Shown in pieces: positions 1-6,578 of a DNA stretch of 6,837 nt; within the stretch, counting starts at the first letter, position 1, and each line of letters begins with the position of its first letter. Source of the stretch: an uncultured Terriglobales bacterium (GTDB lineage Bacteria; Acidobacteriota; Terriglobia; Terriglobales; Acidobacteriaceae); contig CATPBY010000537.1 of NCBI GenBank assembly GCA_955652845.1, forward strand, positions 1 to 6,837. Direction: 5' to 3'. Both the position numbers and the translations under genes were made by a program. A model generated the notes under the pieces. That model worked only from the letters and a program-made list of their open reading frames with translations, was not told the origin of the DNA and ran no database searches.

Positions 1-269
1 ACTACATTTGAAATGTTGGGCGGAGTAATCAGAACGCGGCCAGTGACGTTACTCGCGGGCGCAGCGGTCGTGCGTGTGTGTTGTGCGGGCGCTGGCGGCG
101 GTGCGAGGTGTTTAATGAAGCGGAGCTGCGGAAGGTGGGGCGTATGCAGGAAGGGAAGCAATAATAACCCCGCGACCGCAACAGCCTGTGCTGCGTAAGA
201 CGCCACCGTGGTCCACGCCCGGTGAGATTGATTGGTCCAGGCAAAGTCGCACAAGAAATCAGCAGACAT
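1..269 (-). CDS. TonB-family energy transducer, N-terminal part (runs off left edge)
   Basis: Reading the minus strand from the ATG at 269 gives 89 open codons with no stop before the window edge. The product would carry proton-motive energy from the inner membrane (ExbB/ExbD) to outer-membrane TonB-dependent transporters. Seen: a short cytoplasmic N-terminus with FAWTNQSHRAWTT (residues 9-21), one hydrophobic segment at about 22-41 (AVAVAGLLLLPFL), then a periplasmic Pro/Ala/Thr-rich stretch from about 56 (APPPAPAQ). This is the N-in, single-anchor plus proline-rich layout of TonB. The R-x-W-T-T before the anchor and the LPQL after it resemble acidobacterial TonB proteins as I remember them. 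AGGGGA (281-276) sits 6 nt before the ATG and supports the start. The gene lies beyond the terminator at 351-380, so it probably has its own promoter. A TTGACC (333-328) is present but has no convincing -10 partner. The C-terminal TonB domain is outside the window, so the family call rests on the N-terminus only. Confidence 0.72.
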   Translation of the reverse strand, partial: MSADFLCDFAWTNQSHRAWTTVASYAAQAVAVAGLLLLPFLHTPHLPQLRFIKHLAPPPAPAQHTRTTAAPASNVTGRVLITPPNISNV

Positions 270-275
270 GATGTT

Positions 276-281
276 TCCCCT
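276..281 (-). promoter_or_regulatory. Ribosome binding site of the tonB-like gene
   Basis: On the minus strand AGGGGA is followed by 6 nt and then the ATG at 269. It decides the start of this edge-truncated gene and argues against the longer alternative reading that begins at 391 inside the terminator. Confidence 0.6.
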
Positions 282-350
282 GAGAAGGTCGTCCTGCCTT
301 CTATGGACACCGGCCTGCGATGATCGGGGTCAACGTTCCAGCAAAATTGC

Positions 351-380
351 AAAAGAAAAAGGCCGCATAAGATAGCGGCC
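351..380 (-). terminator. Intrinsic terminator downstream of skp
   Basis: The minus strand reads GGCCGC (380-375), an 8-nt loop TATCTTAT, then the perfect complement GCGGCC (366-361), followed directly by TTTTTCTTTT (360-351). A 6-bp all-GC stem with a U-rich tail is a classic rho-independent terminator. It begins 36 nt after the skp stop codon and ends 81 nt before the tonB-like start. It therefore closes the skp transcript and separates the two genes. The plus strand would have an A-tract after the stem, so it acts in the minus direction. Confidence 0.9.
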
Positions 381-416
381 GTGCGGAACATTCAATACGG
401 TTTTGGTGTCGCTGAC

Positions 417-1166
417 TTATTTCGGCGGCGCGGCGCCCTGCGGCTTGGTGGTCTGTGGAGTAGCCGGCTTGGTAGGTGACGGAGTGATCGACTTAGTTGG
501 AGAACCGATGGGTTTGGTCCCCGACCTCGGCGTGCCAGGAGCAGGCGCAGGTACGCCAGACTGGGCATTGTAAGCATCCACGATTGGCTTGGTGATATCC
601 ACGGATGGTCCGGCCCAAAGCACAGGCCCGTTGGGCCAGGGATTCGAAGTATCCATGATCACGCCAAATCCGTTGTCCCCGGCGTACTTCACCAGCATCG
701 GCGCCATCTTCTGCAATATTCGCTGCGCGATTTCGTTCTGCTGGTTTTGCGCATCATCACGAGCGTCCTGAACCGAGCGCTCCAGTTTTTTCTGCTTGTC
801 CTCGATCTGCTTTACCAGGGTGCCGCGGGCATCGTCGCTGAGCTTTTCTCCCTGCGTGTTGAGCTGCTTCTTGAGATTCTCCACTTCGTCGTTCATACCC
901 TTAAGCTCGTTCTGCTTGGGCTCCAGCTTCTTGCTGAGGGCCTCGAAATCACGCTGGCCCTCGTTGGTCGCGAAGATAGCCTGCTCAATGTTGATGGTCC
1001 CAAGTTTCGTCCCAGTCGGGTTGGTAACCGCGGGAGCAGCGGCACTGGAGGCGGCGGCGCTGGGAGCCGCAGGTAACGCGGCTGGGGCATTGCCAGCCTG
1101 CGCTAACGCCAGAATAGGACCAACCAACGCCGTGACGGGAAGAAATCGCAATAGCTTGCTTGTCAT
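417..1166 (-). CDS. skp: Skp/OmpH-family periplasmic chaperone
   Basis: A 249-residue protein. Skp/OmpH proteins form trimeric, tentacle-like chaperones that hold unfolded outer-membrane proteins in the periplasm and deliver them to the BAM complex. Seen: a signal peptide (residues 1-22/24; K4, R7, hydrophobic core, ALAQA cleavage region); an Ala/Pro-rich linker (about 24-52); an OmpH core (about 55-203) that opens with GTINIEQAI, carries a long charged helical stretch (about 72-150, rich in K/E/Q/D, likely coiled-coil tentacles) and returns to the hydrophobic strand GFGVIMDTSN (166-175) that closes the body domain. A low-complexity tail (204-249) is rich in Pro, Thr and Lys. E. coli Skp is about 160 residues, so linker and tail are additions. 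The gene follows bamA by 371 bp and has its own promoter and terminator. The start is the only ATG near the signal peptide, but AAGGAG (1188-1183) lies 16 nt upstream, unusually far. Confidence 0.92.
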   Translation of the reverse strand: MTSKLLRFLPVTALVGPILALAQAGNAPAALPAAPSAAASSAAAPAVTNPTGTKLGTINIEQAIFATNEGQRDFEALSKKLEPKQNELKGMNDEVENLKKQLNTQGEKLSDDARGTLVKQIEDKQKKLERSVQDARDDAQNQQNEIAQRILQKMAPMLVKYAGDNGFGVIMDTSNPWPNGPVLWAGPSVDITKPIVDAYNAQSGVPAPAPGTPRSGTKPIGSPTKSITPSPTKPATPQTTKPQGAAPPK

Positions 1167-1371
1167 GGGGTTTATTTTCGGACTCCTTGGAGAATTGTCA
1201 GGAAAGTTTTTAAGATCCTCTCAACTTAGGGACAACACGCCCACCGCCACCCTCAACCAACTGTAAGCTTCGATTTCACCGGGGAAGGCGGGCTGGTTCT
1301 CCCCAGTTCCCTCACGCCAAACCTGGAGGCGTGGCTACCACCCGCAGGTTGTCATTTGTCAGGGTGTAGAT
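1167..1371 (-). other. Long untranslated leader of skp
   Basis: About 205 nt separate the predicted transcription start (about 1371, from the promoter at 1407-1378) and the skp ATG. I see no convincing protein-coding frame in it. It could fold locally: positions 1322-1348 have complementary ends (CCTG/CAGG) around an inner GTGG-TAG-CCAC hairpin, and further on CTGG and CCAG flank GGAGAA. I do not recognise a known riboswitch or a leader peptide. The only Shine-Dalgarno-like site is AAGGAG at 1188-1183, 16 nt before the ATG. The exact transcription start is inferred, not seen. Confidence 0.45.
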
Positions 1372-1377
1372 AACGGC

Positions 1378-1407
1378 ATTATAGAGACAGCTTCCGCCCA
1401 ACGTCAA
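1378..1407 (-). promoter_or_regulatory. Sigma-70-type promoter for skp
   Basis: The minus strand carries TTGACG (1407-1402), an 18-bp spacer and a perfect TATAAT (1383-1378). It points at skp, with expected transcription start near 1371. It lies in the 371-bp gap after bamA, so skp can be transcribed independently of bamA. The match to both consensus hexamers is close (11 of 12) and the spacing is within the normal range. Confidence 0.7.
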
Positions 1408-1418
1408 ACACCGGGCTA

Positions 1419-1456
1419 CGGACCGCACGCTCCGGACCGGACCAAACCTCGGACCG
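1419..1456 (-). repeat. Three direct CGGTCCG heptamers upstream of the skp promoter
   Basis: CGGACCG on the plus strand (CGGTCCG on the minus strand) occurs at 1419-1425, 1433-1439 and 1450-1456, spaced 14 and 17 bp, all in the same orientation. The nearest lies 11 bp upstream of the -35 box. Centres are at roughly -51, -65 and -82 from the predicted start, where activators often bind. A regulatory role is inference; in GC-rich DNA short repeats also arise by chance. No convincing terminator is seen in the rest of the gap just after the bamA stop (1457-1537). Confidence 0.35.
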
Positions 1457-1537
1457 CAAAATCCCTTTCCGTGAATAAAAACTGCCGGGAGCTGAGGCTG
1501 AAGTCAAAGATCTGAGGTCAAGGGTCCGACGACCGCC

Positions 1538-4408
1538 TTAAAACGTTGTGGCCACGGTGAAGCGAAAAGTCTTGCGCGGTTCGCGCAACTGGTACGTTGG
1601 GGCAAAGGAGTTGACCGCGTTAAGGAAGGTGAAATCTCCCGCCGAACAGGGGCGCGCTGGCAGACAAGACGGACCCGGAAACATACCGCGAGTGATCGGA
1701 ACTGGCGATGAACTCCCGGTGTCCAGTCGCAGAGGGTTATAGGCCCAGTAAATACGGAACGGGGCATTAACGACCGGCAAGAACATCTGCAACTCCAATC
1801 CAGTAGACATGCGTGGCACCCAATTCGTTCCCCCGGCCGCCTGCAGTGTTGCGGGAAAAGTGTGTGTGCCGCCGCCAGTGCAGTTGAAACCAACATCCAG
1901 CTTCGGGCAGCCAAAAATGGTCTGATCGAGACTGCTCAGTTGTTGCGGTGTAATTTGCAATTGAGAGCGTCGAAGGATCCCGTCAAAGCCGGTATCAATA
2001 AACGGAGCAATCGCAACCGGGCCCGCGATGGTAATGCGATATTCCAGGTTGGTGACAAAACTGGTGTCGCCGCCAGGAAAAACTATTTGCTCGATGGGTA
2101 TTGGAACCGTCCAGGCGCCCAACAATGGATTACTCGGGTCCCGCGGCACTACAGAGCCATCGCCATTGCGCAGCACAATTGAACTTTTGTTGGGCAGATA
2201 CGCCACCGGCGAGACCGAGCGGATATCGAATCCGCGCAAGTCATTTTCCCCGCCCATGTAGAACCGCTCGAAGGGTGGCGCTACCAGACCTCCATAGCCC
2301 GAAAGAAAAGACGCTTGCACGTTGAATCCCACGGTGTTGCGGCCCTTTTGCACCGGAATGAAGTGCTTGTATTGAACAATTGGGCGCACCGATCTCACCG
2401 TCCCCCCGATTCCGGCGATCTCGGCGCCCAGGGTCATACTGCTTCCGCTTTTCGGCGAATACGGATTGTTAATGCTGCTGAAAGAAAACGTCGGCAGAAT
2501 CTTGCTGGTCACAATTCCATTAAGGGCGTTGGGTCCATTGATGCCCTCGAAAGCCACAAAGCTGAACAGGCTCTTGGAGGCTGTGGTGAGCGCGACCAGC
2601 GATGAACGATCCAGCGAGTAGGTAAGGCCCAGGCGTTTGTAGGAACGCCGCAACGGATAGCTGAGCGAAAGCGTGAAGCCGGTGGTGGATTGCGTATAGT
2701 TTTGCAGGTTCTGCAAAAGAGGCGATGGCAGGTTCAGTTGCTGCCCCGTGGCAATCGCCGCGTTACGCGCCTGGTTGTAGTTGTATTTCGAAGTGAAAAT
2801 GGTGAAACCGGCCTGCAGCGGACGATCAAATAGGTAGGGCTGGGTGAAGCCAAAGGTTACGTTGCGCGCGAGATTGCCGATGCTGGCATTCACCGTCAGG
2901 GTTTCTCCCAACCCCAGAAAGTTATTCGTGCTGTAGCTCAGTCCAATGAAAGCTCCAGCCAGGCCGCTGACGCCGCCATTCAATCCGATGCTGTTCTTGC
3001 CTTTTTCCCTCACTTTCAGAGTCAGATCTACAAGGCCATTTTTTTCGTCCAGATGACGCTCGGTGACGTTTGGATCATCCGGCTTCAGCTGTTCGAAGTA
3101 TCCCAGCTGATTCAAACGAGAAAGGCTGAACTCCCACAGGCGCGAATTGTAGACCTGCCCCTCCTCCAGAACGATTTCTCGCCGGATCACTTTGTCGCGG
3201 GTAGTAGTGTTGCCGGAGAACTCGATTCTGCGAACATAGAACTGCTTGCCCTCGTCCACGTCAATGTCGAGCAGCACCTGTTTCTTTTCTTCATTGAAAC
3301 TGGTATTCGGAATCGAAGTGAAGTTGATGTATCCCAGCTGGCCGTATGCTTTCTGCAGACTTTCCAGGCCCTTCGCAATCTTGCTGCGGTCAAACGTGTC
3401 GCCATCCTTGATGGGAAACAAATCGCGCAATGCCTTGAGATTGCTGACAGCCTTATTGTTCTTGAAGGTAATCGAGCCCAGCGTGTACTTGTCACCCTCC
3501 TCTATTGGCATGGTGATGTCCACCTGCTTGCCCGGCCCTTTCGAGATCAGGGGAATGTGAAGACCTCCCTTGCTGCCGGTGTCGTGGATTTCCACCTTGG
3601 GATTCTGCACTACCGCCTTAAAGTAGCCACGGTTCTGGTATTCCGCGCGGACCCGCTCCGTATCTTCTTCCAGCTTGGTGGCGTCGTAAGTCTTGGCGAA
3701 AATATTTTCCAGGAAGATGGAGTGCGGAACCCCGATCGGCTTCAGGTTCTTCATGGCGCCGCGAAGGATTCGGCTCTTCACATTCTTATTGCCTTCGAAG
3801 CGAATCTTACCCACTTTGACCTTGGGTCCCTCTTTCACTGCGAACGTAATGCTCACAGCCGCCGGAGGGATGGGCCGGACTTCGGTACGGACGGTGGCGA
3901 ACTGCCTCCCGTGCTCAGACAGGAGTTCCTTGATAACGACCTCGGCCCTCTTCACCTTTGTGGGATCGTACTGACTCTCAGGCGATAGCCCGACCTTGCG
4001 CTCCTTGAAGCGGTCGAGCACATCGCTCTTCGACACCGCGTTCAGCCCGTCGTAGAGTATTTCGCGTATGGTAGGCCGCTCCTTGACATAGATTTCGATG
4101 CGCCATCCCTTGGGAGTCTGCTCCCGTTCGAAGCGGATGTCTTCAAAGTAGCCTGTGTTCCAGAGCGAGTTAAAGTCGCGCTCGAGGGCGGCCGCGTCAT
4201 AAGCGTCGCCAGGACGGGAGAAAATTCGAGCGCGGACCGTTTCTGCTGGAATCCGCCGGTTGCCGATGATGTTAATTTCGGTAATTATCTCCTGCTGGGC
4301 GAACCCGTTCGAGCCCGCCATCAGCAACACCGCCAGCCAGCAGCACAGGTACCAAGGCTTTGCGAATGAAGGAGATATCTGCGACTGAGGAGCCAAGACA
4401 GGAGCCAC
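1538..4408 (-). CDS. bamA: Outer membrane protein assembly factor BamA (Omp85/YaeT family)
   Basis: A 956-residue protein from the GTG at 4408. BamA is the core of the BAM complex and folds and inserts beta-barrel proteins into the outer membrane. Seen: a signal peptide with hydrophobic core and cleavage after GFA (about residue 37, before QQEI); five POTRA-like repeats at about 41-109, 110-192, 195-305, 307-386 and 389-468, several with the GN/GY-F signature (GYFEDIRF, RGYFKAVV, LGYINFTS, LGYFEQLK); then a barrel of about 485 residues. The barrel carries the Omp85 loop-6 motif LRGF (724-727) after GGEND and ends in a C-terminal Phe after FRFTVATT, the usual beta-signal. At 956 residues it is longer than the ~800 of proteobacterial BamA; part of the excess lies in late loops with two close Cys pairs (834/843 and 915/921). 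The frame opens further upstream at a TTG (4501), but that codon overlaps the promoter -10 box. AGGAGG 9 nt before the GTG supports the chosen start. The stop is TAA; skp follows. Confidence 0.96.
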   Translation of the reverse strand: MAPVLAPQSQISPSFAKPWYLCCWLAVLLMAGSNGFAQQEIITEINIIGNRRIPAETVRARIFSRPGDAYDAAALERDFNSLWNTGYFEDIRFEREQTPKGWRIEIYVKERPTIREILYDGLNAVSKSDVLDRFKERKVGLSPESQYDPTKVKRAEVVIKELLSEHGRQFATVRTEVRPIPPAAVSITFAVKEGPKVKVGKIRFEGNKNVKSRILRGAMKNLKPIGVPHSIFLENIFAKTYDATKLEEDTERVRAEYQNRGYFKAVVQNPKVEIHDTGSKGGLHIPLISKGPGKQVDITMPIEEGDKYTLGSITFKNNKAVSNLKALRDLFPIKDGDTFDRSKIAKGLESLQKAYGQLGYINFTSIPNTSFNEEKKQVLLDIDVDEGKQFYVRRIEFSGNTTTRDKVIRREIVLEEGQVYNSRLWEFSLSRLNQLGYFEQLKPDDPNVTERHLDEKNGLVDLTLKVREKGKNSIGLNGGVSGLAGAFIGLSYSTNNFLGLGETLTVNASIGNLARNVTFGFTQPYLFDRPLQAGFTIFTSKYNYNQARNAAIATGQQLNLPSPLLQNLQNYTQSTTGFTLSLSYPLRRSYKRLGLTYSLDRSSLVALTTASKSLFSFVAFEGINGPNALNGIVTSKILPTFSFSSINNPYSPKSGSSMTLGAEIAGIGGTVRSVRPIVQYKHFIPVQKGRNTVGFNVQASFLSGYGGLVAPPFERFYMGGENDLRGFDIRSVSPVAYLPNKSSIVLRNGDGSVVPRDPSNPLLGAWTVPIPIEQIVFPGGDTSFVTNLEYRITIAGPVAIAPFIDTGFDGILRRSQLQITPQQLSSLDQTIFGCPKLDVGFNCTGGGTHTFPATLQAAGGTNWVPRMSTGLELQMFLPVVNAPFRIYWAYNPLRLDTGSSSPVPITRGMFPGPSCLPARPCSAGDFTFLNAVNSFAPTYQLREPRKTFRFTVATTF

Positions 4409-4417
4409 AAAGCCCCG

Positions 4418-4423
4418 CCTCCT
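4418..4423 (-). promoter_or_regulatory. Ribosome binding site that decides the bamA start
   Basis: A perfect AGGAGG on the minus strand, 9 nt upstream of the GTG at 4408. No in-frame ATG exists before the middle of the signal-peptide hydrophobic core, so this site marks the GTG as the probable start. Confidence 0.7.
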
Positions 4424-4500
4424 CTTCGTTACTGCAGGACTATCCTGATGAAAACGAAGAATCGCTACTACCTCAGTTTCCGGGAGTATGCAAAGCCGCA

Positions 4501-4531
4501 ATTATACGGTAGCGCAGTGGATAGCGTCCAA
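4501..4531 (-). promoter_or_regulatory. Sigma-70-type promoter for bamA
   Basis: The minus strand has a perfect TATAAT at 4506-4501 and TTGGAC at 4531-4526, separated by 19 bp, slightly longer than the ideal 17. The predicted start near 4494 gives a leader of about 86 nt before the GTG at 4408. It lies just after the stop codon of the oxidoreductase gene (4555-4553), which implies that bamA is not dependent on the upstream gene. The -10 match is strong, the -35 match weaker. Confidence 0.6.
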
Positions 4532-4552
4532 ACCGCAGACCTTTACAATTTG

Positions 4553-6541
4553 TCAGGAAGCAGGCTTGGCGAGCTCCACTTCAACCAAGACGGAATAAAA
4601 CGTGGCGGAGTTGCCCAGGTCAGTAAGTTTTTCTGAGGTGAGAACGTTGATATTTTTATTGCCCGGCGTCAGCTTCGCCCAATTGAGCTGGGCGGAGACA
4701 ACACCGCGTTGTACCTTGCCATCCACGCGGGCCTTCAGCAGGATATCTCCCCTCTGATTGAACACGCGCACTGCATCGCCATCAGCGATGCCGCGCACAT
4801 CCGCATCCGCGGCATTGATCTCCAATAATCCGGTTTCCTCCATCGCTTGCACCACTTTCAGATTCGCGAAAGATGAGTTGAGAAAATTGTCCGCCTTGCG
4901 AGCCAGCATTTCCAGGGGGAAGGCTTTCGCCTGCGCGCCATTACGCGATTCGGCCGGCGGTGTGAACTCCACAACCGGATCCAGTCCTTCCGCCTTGAGC
5001 GCCTCGCTGTAAAGCTCTGCCTTGCCGCTTGAAGTCTGAAAGTTGCCGTTGGCAAATGGCAGAAAGAACTCTGGTGCCGCCCGCGCAGGCTCGGCCGCCC
5101 CCGGTTGTGCAGAGGAGCGAAGCTCCACTCCCTCGAAATTCAACCTCAAATGCCCTTCCCGCTCCAGCCGTTGGCGGTCGATCCCGTCAAGCCAGGGATT
5201 CTCCGAAGCTAAAGCGCTCTCCATCATCTCGTCAACCGACTGGCGGAAGCAGTCTTCTTCAAATCCCATACGCTCCGCTAAGGCGCGAAAGGTTTCCACA
5301 TTGGAGCGGCACTCGCCCAGCGGTTCTATCGCCTGGTGAGACATTTGCAGATAGTAGTGTCCGTACGCCGCCTGCAGGTCTTTATGCTCGAAAAAGGTCG
5401 TCGCCGGCAAAACAATATCCGCGTAATCCGTAGTGTCAGTGAAAAACTGCTCATGAACCACGGTGAAAAGATCCGGCCTGCGCAATCCGCGAATCACTTC
5501 ATTGTGGTTGGGACAAACTGCAGCAGGATTCGAGCTGTATACGAATAGCGCCTTAATGGGCGGATCGTCCAGACTGTTCAGCGCCTTGCCCAATTCCACC
5601 ATATTGACGACGCGTGCCGGCCGTCCCAGTGCCTGGTTCATCAGATCGGCGCGCTCCAGGGCGTCACGGTTCAGCCCGAAAGCGCCGCTGGTGGAAAGCT
5701 GCAGCCCGCCCCCAACTTCCTTCCAGGAGCCGGTAATACAAGGCAGCATGGTGATGGCACGTGTGGCTGTGCCTCCGCCTTCTGAGCGCTGCACCCCGTA
5801 GTTCAGCCGGATCACGGCCGGCCGCACCGTCGCATACTCTCGGGCCAACTTCACAATGTCGGCAGTTCCGATGCCGGTCCACTCTGCCGCTTTCTCCGGA
5901 GGATAAGCCTGAACTTTTTCGCGAAGCTGCTCGAATCCTACAGTGTGGCGCGCCACGTAATCGGCATCGTAAAGATTCTCAGTGATGATGACGTGCATCA
6001 TTCCGAGCGCAAGAGCCGCGTCGGTTCCGGGATTGATCGGCAAGTACCAGTCCGCGCACTCGGCCGTGCGAGTGCGGTACGGATCGATGACAACCAGTTT
6101 CGCTCCCTGACGGCGCGCCTCCTGAATAAATGGCCACAAATGGATGTTATTTCCGTGAATGTTCGAGGCCCAGGCAATGATGTAGCGCGAATGGGGAAAC
6201 TGTTCTGGCTCCGTACCCAGCTTCACGCCGGTTACGGATTTCAGGCCCGCCTCGCCGGCGGCTGAGCATATATTGCGAGCCAGTTGCGAAGCTCCCAGGC
6301 GATGGAAGAATCGCCGGTCCATGGACGCGCCGTTCAGCGCGCCCAGCGTGCCTCCGTAAGAGTAAGGGAGAATGGCTTCGCTGCCAAACTCGGAAACAAT
6401 TTTCTTAAATCGAGATGCGATCTCGTCGAGCGCCTCATCCCATGTAATTCGCTCAAAAGCCGGCGTCCAAATTGCTTGTGTGGAGACGGCCGCCCCCGGC
6501 CGTCCAAGCGGAGCAAAGCTTCGCAGTTTCCTTCCCATCAT
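4553..6541 (-). CDS. Molybdopterin-dependent oxidoreductase lacking the N-terminal [4Fe-4S] domain
   Basis: A 662-residue member of the DMSO-reductase/formate-dehydrogenase-like superfamily, whose enzymes bind a bis-molybdopterin guanine dinucleotide and do two-electron redox chemistry. The substrate cannot be told. Homology seems to start at about residue 28 (AFERITWDEALDEIA). Further landmarks: ILPYSYGGTLG (57-67); C92 in NICSAAGEAG, at the place of the Mo-ligating Cys/Sec of formate dehydrogenases; AWASNIHGNNIH (123-134); VIDPYRTRTA (151-160); PGTDAALALGMMH (171-183); TDYADIVLPATTFFEHKD (371-388). The C-terminal dinucleotide-binding domain spans about 540-655. Relatives usually begin with ~50-60 residues carrying a C-x2/3-C-x3-C iron-sulfur motif; none is present here or in any frame upstream as far as 6656. 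No Tat signal is seen. GGAAAGG lies 8 nt before the ATG at 6541; a second ATG follows at 6538. It may be a variant enzyme or a 5'-truncated pseudogene with an otherwise intact frame. Confidence 0.88.
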   Translation of the reverse strand: MMGRKLRSFAPLGRPGAAVSTQAIWTPAFERITWDEALDEIASRFKKIVSEFGSEAILPYSYGGTLGALNGASMDRRFFHRLGASQLARNICSAAGEAGLKSVTGVKLGTEPEQFPHSRYIIAWASNIHGNNIHLWPFIQEARRQGAKLVVIDPYRTRTAECADWYLPINPGTDAALALGMMHVIITENLYDADYVARHTVGFEQLREKVQAYPPEKAAEWTGIGTADIVKLAREYATVRPAVIRLNYGVQRSEGGGTATRAITMLPCITGSWKEVGGGLQLSTSGAFGLNRDALERADLMNQALGRPARVVNMVELGKALNSLDDPPIKALFVYSSNPAAVCPNHNEVIRGLRRPDLFTVVHEQFFTDTTDYADIVLPATTFFEHKDLQAAYGHYYLQMSHQAIEPLGECRSNVETFRALAERMGFEEDCFRQSVDEMMESALASENPWLDGIDRQRLEREGHLRLNFEGVELRSSAQPGAAEPARAAPEFFLPFANGNFQTSSGKAELYSEALKAEGLDPVVEFTPPAESRNGAQAKAFPLEMLARKADNFLNSSFANLKVVQAMEETGLLEINAADADVRGIADGDAVRVFNQRGDILLKARVDGKVQRGVVSAQLNWAKLTPGNKNINVLTSEKLTDLGNSATFYSVLVEVELAKPAS

Positions 6542-6578
6542 AGCTATTGCCTTTCCAGCTCATCGCAGAAGATGGCAT
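6453..6578 (-). other. Short 41-codon frame overlapping the oxidoreductase start
   Basis: From an ATG at 6578 preceded by AGGGGAG (4 nt spacer), a 41-codon frame (beginning MPSSAMSWKGN) runs out of frame with the oxidoreductase and stops at 6453, well inside it. Its ribosome binding site is better than that of the oxidoreductase. The peptide has no recognisable domain and a single Cys. It could be a remnant of the original gene start, a translated leader, or chance. I do not call it a gene. Confidence 0.2.
6485..6524. repeat. REP-like double hairpin
   Basis: Two adjacent inverted repeats. The first is GACGGCCG (6485-6492), a CCCC loop, and its exact complement CGGCCGTC (6497-6504). The second is GCGGAGC (6508-6514), an AAA loop, and GCTTCGC (6518-6524), which pairs fully in plus-strand RNA with one G-U. 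The pair looks like an extragenic palindromic element, yet lies inside codons 6-19 of the oxidoreductase frame and immediately precedes the point where homology to the enzyme family begins. Only one copy exists in this window, so repetition in the genome is inferred. Confidence 0.5.

Noticed and set aside
270..333. Promoter for the tonB-like gene
   Set aside because: A TTGACC occurs at 333-328 but the nearest -10-like CATAGA is 22 bp away, outside the normal spacing range.
29..391. 120-codon minus-strand frame with a hydrophobic start
   Set aside because: It begins inside or before the intrinsic terminator, has a Ser/Arg/Pro-rich shadow-like composition, and overlaps the better supported tonB-like frame that has a proper ribosome binding site.
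796..1266. 156-codon plus-strand frame opposite skp
   Set aside because: Antisense shadow of the skp coding region; no domain or ribosome binding site supports it.
1457..1537. Possible terminator after bamA (GGTC/GACC hairpin and a TTTTTATT run)
   Set aside because: The stem is only 4 bp and is not followed by the T-run; the T-run has no stable stem directly before it.
3053..3988. 311-codon plus-strand frame antisense to bamA
   Set aside because: It lies wholly opposite the bamA POTRA-coding region, has no recognisable domain, and is explained as a shadow frame of a GC-rich gene.
4409..4501. bamA start at TTG 4501
   Set aside because: The codon overlaps the TATAAT box, has no ribosome binding site and follows directly on a stop codon; the GTG at 4408 is better supported.
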